Assembly (NCBI GenBank): GCA_009363875.1
Contig: CM018683.1
Coordinates: 46,675,711 to 46,739,710, forward strand
DNA length: 64,000 bases
Origin: Mikania micrantha
Taxonomy: Eukaryota; Streptophyta; Magnoliopsida; Asterales; Asteraceae
Direction: 5' to 3'
The translations under genes and the position numbers were made by a program. The notes under the pieces are model-generated. The model made no database searches. It saw only the letters and a list, made by a program, of their open reading frames with translations, and was not told where the DNA came from. This document shows positions 12,247 through 24,426 of this stretch, one piece after another. Each line of letters opens with the position of its first letter. Position 1 is the first letter of the stretch.

Positions 12247-12268
12247 TAGAGAAATTTCGTCCCGAAAT

Positions 12269-15200
12269 TTAAGAGTTGTTATCAGGCACAGCTTCCTCTT
12301 CAAACAGCTGGGGATACTTTGACTTCATGTGATCTTCACGTTCCCAAGTAAACTCGGGTCCGCGCCTTGAATTCCATCGAACCTTTACAATCGGAATACG
12401 GCTTCGCCTCAGTTGTTTAACCTTGCGATCCATAATCTCCAAAGGTTCCTCAATAAATTGTAACTGTTCATCTACTTGAATTTCTTCGATCGGAATGGCA
12501 AGTGAGTCGTCAACAAGGCATTTCTTTAAGTTCGAGACGTGAAACATGTCATGCACACCACTGAGTTCATCTGGTAATCTCAGTTTATACGCCACAGGAC
12601 CAATACGCTCGATGATTTCGAACGGTCCCACGTATAGTGGTGCTAATTTGCCTTTCTTCCCATAACGTACTACACCTTTACAAGGGGATACCTTCAACAT
12701 GACACGGTCCCCCACTTGGAATTCCAACGGCTTGCTCCGTTTGTCAGCGTAGCTCTTTTGTCTGCTCCTTGTTGCTTGTAGTCTTCTTTGAATCTGGGCA
12801 ATCTTGTCAGTGGTTTCCTGAATAAGCTCCGGCCCAGTTATGCGGTTATCTCCTACTTCGGTCCAACAGATCGGTGATCGACATTTCCGGCCATAAAGAG
12901 CCTCGAATGGTGCACATCCAATACTGCTGTGATAACTGTTATTGTAGGAGAATTCAATCAGTGGCAAATGAGAATCCCAGTTCCCATCGAAATCCAACAC
13001 GTAGGTTCTTAACATATCATCCAGGGTTTGAATAGTACGTTCGCTTTGACCATCCGTTTGTGGATGGTAAGCTGTACTCAGATTTAACTGCGTCCCTAGA
13101 GATTTCTGTAACGATTGCCAGAACCTTGATGTGAATCTGCTATCTCTATCAGAAATAATAGACAATGGCACACCGTGGCGTACCACTATCTCATTGATGT
13201 ACAATCTCGCCAGTTTATCCATCGTGAAGGTCTCACGCATTGGCAAGAAATGAGCAGATTTTGTCAAACGGTCAATGATCACCCAAATCGTATCGTGACC
13301 ACTGGAAGTGCGGGGTAGCTTGGTAATGAAATCCATAGCTATTTGTTCCCACTTCCAGAGCGGTATCTCAGGCTGTTCCAGTAGACCGAACAGTCTCTGG
13401 TGTTCCGCCTTTACCTTCGCACATGTTAGACACTGACCGACGTATTCGGCTATGTCTTTCTTCATTCCAGGCCAGCAATAAAATCCACGCAAGTCTTGGT
13501 ACATTTTATCGGCGCCTGGATAAACAGAGTATTTTGTCTTGTGTGCTTCATCCAAGATAAGTCTTCTTAATTCATCTACCACAGGAATCCATACTCGATC
13601 CTTATAGTAAATGATTCCATCAGACTTCGTGTCGAACTGTTTCTCCGCTCCGCAGTCAAGTTCCTTCTTCAGATTTCCCCGATCAAGTGATTCCCGTTGT
13701 GCTTGAATTATCTTGTCTCTTAAACTGGTCTGCACAGTCATTCCCATTGCTCTGACATGCAAGGGTTTGACCCGTTCCTTCCGGCTCAAGGCATCGGCTA
13801 CAACGTTCGCCTTTCCCGGATGGTACTTGATCACGCAGTCGTAATCATTCAGAAGTTCAACCCAACGGCGTTGTCGCATGTTGAGTTCCTTCTGATCAAA
13901 AATATGTTGCAGACTCTTGTGATCAGTAAATATTGTACACTTGGTGCCATATAAATAATGTCTCCAAATCTTCAATGCGAAGATTACAGCTCCCAGTTCA
14001 AGATCATGAGTAGTGTAGTTCTTCTCATGAATCTTTAACTGTCTTGAGGCATAAGCAATAAATTTGTCCCGTTGCATCAGTACGCAACCAAGTCCCTGAT
14101 GGGAGGCGTCACAATAAACAACAAAGTCATCACAGCCTTCTGGAAGAGATAGAATTGGAGCATCGCATAATTTCTGTTTCAAGGTCTGAAAAGCATCTTC
14201 TTGTTTCTGATCCCAGACAAACGGTTCACTTTTCTGGGTTAGCTTAGTGAGAGGCAAAGGTATTTTAGAAAAGTTTGAGATAAAGTCATCACAGCCTTCT
14301 GGAAGAGATAAAATTGGAGCATCGCATAATTTCTGTTTCAAGGTCTGAAAAGCATCTTCTTGTTTCTGATCCCAGACAAACGGTTCACTTTTCTGGGTTA
14401 GCTTAGTGAGAGGCAAAGCTATTTTAGAAAAGTTTGAGATAAACCTTCTGTAATAACCCGCCAATCCCAGAAAAGACCGTATCTCCGTCGGTGTCTTCGG
14501 AGTGTCCCAATTCTTTATCGTCTCGATCTTGGCAGGATCTACGTGTATTCCCTCACTGTTAACCACATGACCCAGAAATTGAACTTCTTTTAGCCAAAAT
14601 TCACATTTTGAGAATTTGGCATAAAGTTTCTTTTCCTTCAACATCTCCAAGATCTTCCTGAGGTGTTGCTCGTGCTCTGTTTTGTTCTTGGAATAAATCA
14701 GTATGTCATCAATAAAGACAATGACAAATTGATCCAAGTACGGCTTGCACACTCGGTTCATGAGGTCCATGAAAACCGCTGGTGCATTCGTCAATCCGAA
14801 AGGCATCACCATGAACTCGTAATGCCCATATCTGGTTCGGAACACCGTCTTCGGTACGTCTTTGTCTTGAACTCTAAGCTGATGATATCCAGACCGCAAG
14901 TCAATCTTTGAGAAGTATTGAGCTCCTTGCAGTTGGTCAAACAAATCATCAATCCTCAGCAATGGATACCGATTCTTGATGGTCAGTTTGTTCAGCTCCC
15001 TGTAATCTATGCATATTCTGAACGATCCGTCTTTCTTTTTCACGAACAGGACCGGAGCTCCCCAGGGTGAGTAGCTCGGTCTAATGAAACCTTTATCAAG
15101 TAGCTCCTGCAACTGATTAGACAATTCCTGCATCTCTGAAGGTGCTAACCTGTAAGGAGATTTAGCCACAGGAGTTGCTCCAGGAATTAAGTCAATACGA

Positions 15201-15388
15201 AACTCTACCGGTCGCACAGGTGGCAAACCTGGTAGGTCTTCAGGAAATACTTCTGGATACTCTTTCACTACTGGTACGTCTTGAATCTTTTTCTTGTCCT
15301 TCTTATTTTCCACCACATGAGCCAAGAACTCCACGCACTGCTTCTTTAGACACTTATGCGCTTTTATAGAAGAGATGATTTTGACACT
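12269..15388 (-). pseudogene. gypsy-1 pol: RT, RNase H, integrase, chromodomain-like tail
   Basis: An open stretch of about 1020 codons in the same frame as the gag and protease segments upstream. RT carries FIDDILIYS; RNase H carries YCDAS, HDLELGAVIF and FTDHKSLQ; integrase carries the HHCC zinc module (CLTCAKVKAEH), MDFITKLPRT, SDRDSRFTS and GQSERTIQ, so the catalytic residues look intact. The C-terminus with VKVRWNSRRGPEFTWERED is the chromodomain-like module of chromoviruses, thought to steer integration to heterochromatin. A stop (TGA at 15389-15391) separates it from protease, and a 53-codon segment between RT and RNase H is duplicated in tandem. Expression as a polyprotein is therefore blocked unless the stops are read through. 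Confidence 0.93.
14123..14440 (-). repeat. In-frame 159-bp tandem duplication in gypsy-1 pol
   Basis: 14123-14281 and 14282-14440 are direct adjacent copies with about two base differences (ggcaaaggtatt against ggcaaagctatt changes Ala to Pro). The unit is exactly 53 codons, from FISNFSKI to SLPEGCDD, between the RT thumb region and the first RNase H aspartate. Confidence 0.97.
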
Positions 15389-15769
15389 TCATTTTGCTTG
15401 ATCCCCTTTAACTTCCAATACGCGATCACTCGACAATGAAACACGAAGCAGCTTTTCCGAACAGACGACTTCCACTCGATTAGAAGAAAGCCAATCCATT
15501 CCAACAATAATGTCGAAACTACCCAACTCCATCGGTATCAAATCGATGGTGAATGTATGACCATTAAGTGTCAATGGGTAACTCCTATAAACTGTACTAA
15601 CTGTGATCTGTTTCCCGTTAGCTACTTCTATGATGTAAGGGGAATCTAACTGTTCCTCTATAGAATCTAGCTGGCATGCAAAATCAATAGAGATAAAACT
15701 CTGATCCGCACCAGTATCAAATAGAACAGATGCATAAAAGTCATGTATGAGGAATGTACTAGTGACCAC
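15389..15769 (-). pseudogene. gypsy-1 aspartic protease segment
   Basis: A retropepsin-type domain: LFDTGADQSFIS near the N-terminal side (intact D-T-G) and a downstream IIVGMDWLS motif. It would cleave Gag-Pol in virus-like particles. It lies in the same frame as gag and pol, closed by a TGA at 15389-15391, so it is part of one polyprotein with nonsense mutations. Confidence 0.9.
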
Positions 15770-17074
15770 ATTTGGGTCTTGGCGTGCAGCTAGTGCTCTA
15801 ATGGTGAAGGCTCTTCCACGAGGTGCTTGAACTGCCTGTTGAGCCTTTTTCGGGTAGTTCTTCGCAAAGTGGCCCTATTCGTCACAGTTATAGCATCCAC
15901 CGTTGTTCTGATTAGCTGGTGGAGGGACAGCCAAAGCAGCATTGTTGACAGCTTGGTTAGGTGCTATCTGGCAATGTTGGACCCAATGGCCCTTTCGCCC
16001 ACATCACGTGCATTGCTTGCAGGGAGTGTTAGCAGCATGGTGATACTGACACTTGGTACATAATGGATATGTACCAGTGTAAGGTCTTCGGTTAGGGTTT
16101 TGAGGTGCAGCTGCTATTTGTTGGAGAGGTGTGGCCACAGTGTAGTTCTTGATGACCTTTTGTTTCTTCTTCTGGTGGTGGTGGGCTTTCTTTGACGACT
16201 CAGCTTTGTTCTTGCTGGTGTCAGCCTCTTTCTTTAACATTCCAGAGGCCACCATCAGGTCAGTAAGTTTCCCTGATAGTCTAACAGCTGACTCCACTAT
16301 GACAGGATTTGCGGCAACCACTAATCCTTGTATGCAGGCAGGTAACCCACATACATACCTGTCAATCTGTGTCTCCAGAGTTGGTACCATATCCTGTACC
16401 AAAGCAACCAACTCGTGGTAACGAGTCGTATACCCCATGTGACCAGCCCCCTTCATCACATGGTTAGACAATTCGACCTCCAGTTTCTGCAGCTCGTTCT
16501 TGGGGCAAAACTCAGTCCTTAACAATGTCTTGAAATCCTCCCATGGCATGGCCATAGCTTCTTCTCTTCCTCTGGCATTGATCTGTGAATTCCACCAAGT
16601 CAAAGCTCTCTTTTTGAAAGTTCCAGCAGAGTAGCGAACCTTGTGATGCTCTGGACTTTCAATCTTTTCAATCCATTGGATTAATCCAACGGCTCCTTTA
16701 GACCCAGTAAAACTGGGTGGTTTACATCTTACAAATGACTTGTAGGAGTAGTGTGACGAACCACCAGTATTCCCACTGGCTTCTCCTGATGAGTTACTAG
16801 TGTTGTTGATTTCATTACGGAGACGGTTGAACATCTCCGGTATCACCTCCTTCATCTGATTAGTCATCTGACTGCTCAGTAGGGTCACCAAAGCGATAGT
16901 AGTTGGATCCAGCATCGGAGTTGTGCTTGGGCCTGGTGGTAAGTTGAGTGGAGGAGGAGGTGGAGGCAATAGAGGCAGTGTAGGAGGAGAGTCAGACGGT
17001 GATGGTGTAGATGAATGTGGAGCCAAGTCTTGTGGTGGTGGAGGCAACGAGGGAGTTTGTCTTCTCGGCGGCAT
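15770..17074 (-). pseudogene. gypsy-1 gag with two nonsense codons
   Basis: I prefer the start MPPRRQTP (17074), because gypsy-2 has MPLRR at the same place; a longer frame starts at 17089. A proline-rich N-terminus is followed by a capsid-like region (WWNSQINARGREEA, then EFCPKNELQKLEVEL), a basic Lys/His stretch and two zinc knuckles. The first knuckle reads CKQCT-stop-CGRKGH: a CGA arginine codon became TGA near 16004-16006. The second reads CYNCDE-stop-GHF and has lost its last cysteine (Tyr). Gag would package element RNA. The damage makes this copy defective for gag. Confidence 0.88.
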
Positions 17075-17230
17075 TCTGATCATAACCAATAGAGTTATTG
17101 GTTAGTGCAATGATCGAATACAGAAGACAATATGCAAGTAAGTCTTAAGTCCTATGTTCTCTATATGCAGGGTACCTAGGTAATAGTCTAGGCCAAACCG
17201 TTTAAATAAGTGACCTATATTTCTCTATAA

Positions 17231-17247
17231 CCATGGCTCTGATACCA
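17231..17247 (-). other. gypsy-1 primer-binding site
   Basis: Minus-strand TGGTATCAGAGCCATGG, complementary to the 3' end of plant initiator tRNA-Met, 3 bp from the LTR end. About 140 bp of leader separates it from gag. Confidence 0.92.
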
Positions 17248-17612
17248 ATCTGTCACACCCCGAGCCGACGGGGTTGGATCGGAGTCCCCATCGGGCGGAA
17301 GGTTCCCGGGGCGCGATATCGTGAGTGATAATCGGAATGATCAGATTGTTTACATTGCACATGATATAAATGAGAAATGCTAATTAGAATAGAATTACAA
17401 AGTTAAATTACATCCGTATCGTTCATAAGTTAACAATGTAAATCTATCATAAACATCATAATATTTCTATCTTGTAACTATACAAGATATACAAGATATA
17501 CAAAATATATTGTATAATGATGTTTCAAAAGTATGCAGGTCCAAAAATACTAAGTCTTCTATCTGAAGTCCTAGTCCAAAAGCATAAGCTTCTTAATTGA
17601 CCTGTTCGTCAC

Positions 17613-19024
17613 CTGAGAAGTCATGCAAAAATAAAGTCAACACATGGTTGGTGAGTTCATATAGTTTTATTTGAAAAATGAATTTGATAACCTGTTTGAA
17701 TGACAACCTTAACCTCACCAACAACCACGTATATTATCCAATCAGATTTTCTTATATATAGGGCATATGTAGGGGAACAAGTCCCAGCCACCGTCCCACC
17801 ACATATCGAACCACATAATATATTGTTGTTAATGATAATTAAGCATTTCATCCCATACACTGACTCACCTACTTGATCCGCGTGAAAATGATAACACTAA
17901 GATCGTCTGAAAATGATACCCTTTGAACACCCAAAATGACAACCTTAACCTCACTAACAACCACCTATACTATCATGTCGAATATGCTTATATATAGGGC
18001 ATATGTAGGGGAACAAGCCCCAGCCACCGTCCCACCACATATCAAACCACATAGTATATTGTTATTAATGATAATTAAGCGTTTCATTCCACTCCATAAA
18101 CACACTAGTTCCTTGAGTTCCACAAATAGAATTTCCATTAATTCTTTAAGTTCATCACATAATTATGATCAACCACAATAATTGTAGAAACAGTTAAGTA
18201 AATGCTTAATTAAATAAATAATTAAACATTTAATAAAATCTAAGTCCTAATGATTGGGCCTTGGTCAACTCGAGTGGACTAGTCTAGCAATCAGGTACTT
18301 AGTAGTAAAGGGGATCTGTAAACTTCATCAAACATGTGACCTATAATCAATCAGTCTAGCTAGGACATCTTTTGATATATAGGCTTTTATAGTTCGTTAG
18401 ACCGTTCATAGTTCGTATAGTTCGTTGGCACATGTTATCTTTGAGCATTTCCCAGATGTTCCTCAAAATAGTTAGGGAATACTGTAAATATCATCAAACA
18501 TGCGTCTCATATTCGATCAGTCTAGCTAGGACATCTTTCAAACCTGAGAATGGCACATGCTATCTTTGATATTTCCCAGTTAAACCCTTGAAATAGTTCT
18601 TTGTACTTAGTTCTTTGAAATAGATCGTTAGTTCTTTGACAACACACCCTTGAAATAGTTCTTTGAAAATAGATCGTTAGTCCTTTGAAAATAAATCGTT
18701 AGCTCTTTGGAAATAGATCGTTAGTTCTTTGAAAATAGTTCTTTGAGAATAGTTCTTTGATTTAGATCTTTAGTTCTTTGAAAATAGATCCTTGAAACTA
18801 GTTCTTTCATTTGAAACGGTTATTCATTCATGATGAATTGATAGTTTGTTTTAAGTCCAATAAACAGTTTACCTAGACAGGAGTCTAGAATAACAGTTAC
18901 ACATGTAAAGCATATATAAGTAAAAGCATTTAAGTAATTATAATCCAAAGGAAATAATTTACGCATGCTTCTCAGCCCCGCGTTTGTAAAACAAAATTGT
19001 TTAGAAAAGGGGCAATGAACTCAC
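17613..19024 (-). other. Putative LTR-embedded intron of gypsy-1
   Basis: Minus strand: donor acacag|gtgagttcat (GT at 19024-19023) and acceptor gacttctcag|gtgacg (AG at 17614-17613), 1412 nt. The donor arm (19015-19025) and the acceptor-side arm (17650-17660) are perfect 11-nt reverse complements. The 3' LTR of this element lost the donor. Confidence 0.5.
17735..18065. promoter_or_regulatory. Tandem pair of TATA/GGG cassettes in gypsy-1 5' LTR
   Basis: Counterparts of the pair in the 3' LTR; the cores are cttatatatagggcatatg at 17751 and 17987. Read on the element strand the core is a TATA box followed by GGG-rich and GTGGTGGG blocks upstream. Confidence 0.65.
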
Positions 19025-19794
19025 CTGTGTTGCTATGTAAATGTTCTATCACAAAATGCGCGCTTGTTCTGGTAGCTTAGGTTTCTTCAGTTCCTGAGTT
19101 GTTTTAAAAGAATTCGAATACTATAAGTATGCGTATTAGTCGTCGTATCTAATGTTTGGTCTCGGTGTGCAACTAAGTGTCCTAAATACTAGTGTGCTTC
19201 TAAGACTTAATCTTCTAGTCTAACTTATTACCCAATCATAATCCCAGTCCCATAAACAATGATCATTGCACCTTAGTGATGTATGGTTCACGTTGTTCAT
19301 ATTCAAAATTTATTAATTAAAACATTTAACACTTTATTTTTATATCATTAAGTTAAAAATCATTTTATTTAATTGAAATATTGTTTTGAATGAAAACTTA
19401 TAATTTACTTTTAAAAAAAATCTATGATCAACAAGTTAGGTTTAGGTTAATCACATTCAATTAACATTAAACCCTTTACTAGATCTTTGTTTCTCATAGT
19501 TCTTTGTTCGTCCGCGTGTATAACTTAGCTTAGAATGTTCTATTGACAATCCAATTTAGTTATACAATCATATGAAATTTTCTAAGTGTTAGATGAAATT
19601 GTTGAAATTAACACTAACACTTAAGCTCTAACATCCAGTATTGCATGTTCCTCAGTTCGTTCCAAACTTTGAGTGCTCGTATATTCATTTCCTTGTTCTT
19701 ATAACTAAGTTCCATAGTTCTAGATCCAGAATTTCCCCAAATTAACCAACACTTTGGGTTCAATCCACTCTGGGGCAGCGAACCTATTGACCAT

Positions 19795-20190
19795 TTAAAT
19801 GTAGGTTCGGCGAACCTCTAAGGTTCGGCGAACCTTTGGGGTTCAACAGACACATTAGGTTCGGTTAAGACTAGGTTCGGCGAACCTTTGGCAGCCACAA
19901 TAGGTTCGGCGAACCTTTAAGGTTTGGCGAACCTCCAAGGTTCGTTCGTCCTAGGTTCGTGTCACCTGCAGGTTCGGCTAATGAGAAGGTTCGTCGATCA
20001 GAGGTTCGGTTATGTTTGCAGGTTCGGCTGGTCCAGGTTAGTGAGTCCGGAGTACACAGGTTCGGCTTTGTTGGTTCGTCAGAGGCAACAGGTTCGGCTA
20101 ACAGAACTCAGGGTTCGGCTGTCAGCAAAAAGGTTTGACGACCTGTACTAAGGTTTGGCTGATCGAACTGGTTCACGAACCTGTGTTTCT
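19795..20190 (-). repeat. GGTTCG motif array in gypsy-1 5' LTR
   Basis: About fifteen exact GGTTCG units in 400 bp, four of them in the perfect odd palindrome AGGTTCGGCGAACCT. Spacing is irregular (about 15-40 bp). The apparent ORF at 19924-20151 is a by-product. Confidence 0.9.
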
Positions 20191-20350
20191 TCTTCATTTT
20201 TCAACCCTAATCTGTTACAAATCAGTTTCTACAACTTCCTAGTCATTCATATGTATTTATCTAAGTGTTTCCAAGTGTTCAATGTGACTAAAACAAAAAT
20301 AATTTACGAGGTTCATGATACACACTTAAAACCGAAACAAAATCAAGATT

Positions 20351-20398
20351 TACCTCGAATTTGATGGATGAAAGACTAGATCCCTTGTACTTTCGTGT
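20351..20398 (-). promoter_or_regulatory. ACACGAAAGTACA block and first donor, gypsy-1
   Basis: The block is at 20398-20386 on the minus strand; the putative donor reads ttcgag|gtaaatc with the exon ending at 20354, 32 nt downstream. Spacing is identical to LTR-A. Confidence 0.5.
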
Positions 20399-21255
20399 TC
20401 TACGTGAAGAGGTGGTCGTTTTGGCACTATAACCTCTTGAATCCGACAAGAAATGAGCTCCAAATCTTAGAGAGAAGTTTAAAATTTTAGAGAGACATGC
20501 TAGAGAGAGAGTGACGAGTAGAGAGAGAGAGAGAGAGAGTGAGGTTGGTGAATGAGGTTATGGCATTTAATGCCATAATAAAAGCCTCCCATACCCGGGT
20601 TCGTTTGGTTCCACTCGGTTTTGCATTAAAATACCGTTTTTCGTGGTTTTCGTCACGAAACGACAAGGTTTATAAAATAGGATTTATAAAATTAATTTAA
20701 GTGGTTATTCCAAGTAAATTAACTAATATCTTTTATTTATTTTAAAATTTTAAAAGTGTTAATTTACTATTTAAATTGAATCGTACGATTGTCGCGCGTA
20801 TTCGTTCGAATCGTCACTCGTACGAACACGACGATAACTATACTGTTCGATATTGTTTTCTAATTATAGAATATCATTTAGAACGTTAAACTTCCAGATT
20901 TATTCGTACAGATCGTCACCTATACGAATAATCCTTCGATTTAGCATTCACATAACGACATTCGTGTTGTTTTGTTCTATAAAGCCTCACATACGTTTAT
21001 ACATAATAAATCCTAACAAATAATCCCGTGATGGTTCTGTGTTGCCAGATAATTATCTGACAAATGAACCATAGTTATGAACTTGGTTTCTCTGAAATAG
21101 TTTTGGGTTTGCTATATGATAACATCAAATGATAATGATAATTGATATGAATATGAAATGCGCTGAAATGTATATAGTTCGTACTTGTTTACTGTTCATG
21201 TTAGTGTTTAAGATCACTGTTTCGGTGAAGGTTCCGTCACTAATGTTACAGCATG

Positions 21256-23568
21256 GGACTAATGTTTGGACCTAGGCGATACGCCAAGCACCAGGCGGTA
21301 TGCCCGGAGTGCTACTTCCACTCGGGACGATGCGCGCGGATCAACCAGATGCCATTTGAATTATTTTAATCCAAGCACTACGCCTGGAAGCCGCAGATGC
21401 TAAAATCACTTTAACACTCATCCTAGGTTAACCATAATCATTTCTATCCTAATCTTTTGGCCAGATCACCTAAATCTCGAGCAAACCAACCCACTTCCTC
21501 GTCATTTCACCAGAAAACCTCCATTGTTCAGCTTGGAAACCATTATTGGAGCTTTCGGAAGACTTGAAGCATAGAAGGAAGCTTGGAACCTTGTTTTCAT
21601 CATCACCATCACTTGAACTTCCTAGGAGATCATTCCCAAAAGGTTTTAGAGCTGCAAAACCCCTATTCCAACTTCATCTCAGTGCTTTATAACTTTGTGA
21701 GGTAGTTTTATGAGCTTATCTAAAGTTGGATCATACATGCAAGGAGTGAAAACCCACATGCATGAACATCCACCCACATGCTACTCCATGTGGCTCTTGT
21801 GCACGAAATTTGTTGGTGTTCTTGTGTATTTTTGATATAGAGCTACTGATTTTAAAACATAGGATTGATGGGATTGAGTTTTGATAGGTTATTGTGTTGA
21901 TTTTCTAGGACTTGACATAAAAGGGACTTTTATGTTGCATGTTGTAGATTTGTGATGATCTAGACATGTTAGATATGTCTAGATGTTGTCAAATGCATAT
22001 TGAAGTATTTAGAAACACATTTGGGTATTTGATTTTGTGAAAAACATGATTTTATAAAACTTACTATATATGGAAACTTTTGTAAATCAAAAGAGGTTTT
22101 TTGATGCTTGAACATGTTTCGGTGATTTGTAGTTATTGAAATATGTTTAAAAATGATTTTTAACATGTTTGGAAACTTTAATTTGTGAAAACGGACCTTT
22201 AAACGAATACTTACTATTTTAGGAAAGTTTATTTGGGAAAAATGGCATAAATGACAATTTATGCGCAAACAATGTATTTGAAGTATTTACATATGTTTTT
22301 ACAAACATACTAGATGTATTAGAATTATGAAATGAGATTTCATAACCAAACTTTCCTAAAAGGGAAACTTTCCAAAAATGGTAACCTTTACGATTTCATA
22401 ACACGAGATGTGTGAAAGTGTTACAATTAGAGTCGTAGGATGTATGATGATGTCCTACATGTGTGTTAAGATTCAATTAGCACATAAGTAAACTAAACAC
22501 AACAAACGTGACACCAACGATTCGTCGAGTCAACACAAGTCAACACCCACTCGATTGAGCACAACGACACTTGGAGTTGTATGGGATACAACACACCATA
22601 GAATGCATACTCACAACCTCTATGAGTATAGGTTCTCACTAGCAGGTTTCTAGCATTCACGAATTACGAACACCACATAAACCTGAAATGCTCTATCAGG
22701 TGAGTTCACGGCCCCTTTTTATCTTTTCCACCTTCGGGGGAGAAAACATTGCATGATAAAATGTTTTTGATACAACAACTGATTTTGATTATGTATGGAC
22801 ATGCTTTATCACTATATGTATATGTGTGGCACACATCATAAACTCAAAGTCCTCACTAACACACCTCGGACCGTTAGTAGCGCAGAAATCTTGGATAGTA
22901 TTATTTGGGCCTAACAAGCCCCACCCATCACGCTTGGGAGGCCAACCCGACTGGAGGTCGGAATGGGTGCAATATTGACCAACACACTTTGCCATTGTCT
23001 TGTGATGGACATGGCGGGAGGCACCACAGTTAGCTTCGGTACGAACCCACATATAATATAACTGTATTGACTAGCTATAAATCGATATTGCATTGCAATG
23101 ATATGTAATCTCGTAACATTTACTTTAAACATTTTGATGTTTATTGCTTATGAAAAACCTGTGCTCTCACCAACCTTTGTGTTGACCTTTTTACTCGCAT
23201 GTTTTCTCAGGTAACTAAGGCATGCGCACGAGGACTAGGATGCTAGTCCATGCATCAGTTTAGTGTCATTAGGCCATTTAAGAACATTTATTATCTATCT
23301 TGTTATGTAATGATAATTACTTAAACTGCTTCTGCAAACTATTACTCTTTATTAGTGTGAAATCTATTTTAACTTAAGCTTCCGCAACTTAATCAATGTT
23401 GTTTTGACAACATAAACAATTACTTCCGCACCTCTGACTTTATAAAACTGTTTTGTCCAGGTAATTGGATGTACGTATGCAACCAGACATGTAGGTCTCG
23501 CAGATGTATGACAGGAGACAGCGATCCTGACAGTCGTGTCGCGCAATCGGGAAGGCCGGGGTGCGACA
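21256..23568 (+). repeat. gypsy-3 5' LTR, right part
   Basis: It continues the 3' LTR homology from 29594 (atgtttggacctaggcgatacg) to ccggggtgcgaca at 23568. It holds the remainder of a TACGCCTGG-type motif array (21256-21390) and a putative intron. No gene is seen. Confidence 0.92.
22700..23210 (+). other. Putative LTR-embedded intron of gypsy-3
   Basis: Donor ctatcag|gtgagttcac (22700) and acceptor gttttctcag|gtaact (ends 23210), 511 nt. The donor arm ggtgagttcac (22699-22709) pairs with gtgctctcacc (23161-23171) at nine of eleven positions. The 3' LTR equivalent runs 31054-31516 but has lost the pairing block. Confidence 0.5.
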
Positions 23569-23570
23569 GA

Positions 23571-23583
23571 TTGGTATCAGAGA
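23571..23583 (+). other. gypsy-3 primer-binding site
   Basis: ttggtatcagaga begins 3 bp after the LTR end; the first eleven bases match the initiator tRNA-Met complement, then it diverges. Confidence 0.85.
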
Positions 23584-23716
23584 CTTCGGTTATTGCGAAT
23601 TAGGTTTTGCATTTAGTGAACTTAGTCTATAACCACTAGTCTCCACACACATATAGATTTTTAGTAGCAATAGTATTAACCTACATAGTGCGCATACATT
23701 TTCTACGCACCTTCTA

Positions 23717-24234
23717 GATATCGCGTCAGCATCATCACCGCATGTGTCTGCACATGATGAGGAGGAGCCGATAGCTCCAGCACTACCCGCATAACCTCTA
23801 CCAGTGACCGTAGAGATGCCTGACCAGCATCCCCTATCATCAGGTGATCCCCTGGAGGATTCTGATGAGGACCGTGACGAGGAACCTGAGGAGGACCACA
23901 TGGAGGCGTCACCAGACAATGCATCACCCATACTAGAACCACCCGAGACTAAGAGGCAGTGTCTTGAATCGGATGTTATTGCCAGAATGACTCGGGACCT
24001 GGCCTAGGCGGACGACCGAATCAAGTGTCTCACAGAGGAACAGAGATATACAAACACTCGACATGCAGAACTCTGTATTGTAGTTAACAAGATGGATCGG
24101 GATATCGCTGAAGCTAGAATTGAAGAGCTAGAGAACAAGGCTGTTATTCCAGACTCAGAAGAGTCTAACACTAATTAAAACGAACCGACAGAGGATGCTG
24201 ATTCTGATTCCACTATCGATAATGCCTTCGATTA
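23717..24234 (+). pseudogene. gypsy-3 upstream acidic ORF, broken
   Basis: Before gag, one frame reads through about 170 codons with three internal stops: a Ser/Ala/Pro start, a strongly acidic stretch (EDSDEDRDEEPEEDHME), then a charged helical part (MTRDLA, stop, ADDRIKCLTEEQ, RIEELENKAV) and a second acidic end (ENTEDADSDS-like). I do not recognise a domain. Position and strand make it part of gypsy-3, between PBS and gag. Comparable upstream ORFs are absent from gypsy-1 and gypsy-2. It could instead be an N-terminal gag extension or a captured fragment. Confidence 0.5.
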
Positions 24235-24426
24235 ACATATCATTGACCTAGTAGGGACGGGTTGTGTCTATGTACTGGCTAATTTGGAATCTAAACGTTT
24301 TGGTATTAAATGAATTGTAACCAGTGCAACTTATTATATATCAAGACTATTATCTGTTATTGAAAAATCTTGTCTATGCAAATTACAATAATTCTTGGAA
24401 AGACTCTAACGCTTATTCTCACTATG

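Larger units (their letters stand above)
10257..21250 (-). mobile_element. gypsy-1: Ty3/gypsy chromovirus (Tekay-like) element
   Basis: A 10,994-bp element bounded by tgtcacaccc (10257) and aatgttaca (21250), with a perfect 5-bp target duplication GCATG (10252-10256 and 21251-21255). Read on the minus strand it has a 5' LTR (21250-17251), a PBS for initiator tRNA-Met, a short leader, one Gag-Pol frame broken by three stops, a PPT and a 3' LTR (12234-10257). The LTRs are highly similar where both exist, but the 3' LTR has lost about 2.4 kb and gained about 0.4 kb. The C-terminal chromodomain-like module (EFTWERED) suggests the Tekay clade, which is inference. Confidence 0.95.
17251..21250 (-). 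repeat. gypsy-1 5' LTR (4000 bp)
   Basis: TG...CA-type ends (tgtcacacc ... gttaca). In element orientation it has a U3-like region (21250-20600), a CT-rich stretch (20510-20545), the ACACGAAAGTACA block, a GGTTCG array, a putative intron and two TATA/GGG cassettes near the U5 end. Small ORFs inside are not conserved genes. Confidence 0.93.

Noticed and set aside
10663..18181. Pairs of short conserved ORFs (10663-10866 with 17657-17860; 10942-11187 with 17936-18181)
   Set aside because: They are identical because they lie in the two LTRs of gypsy-1; no domain, and antisense ORFs overlap. Not genes.
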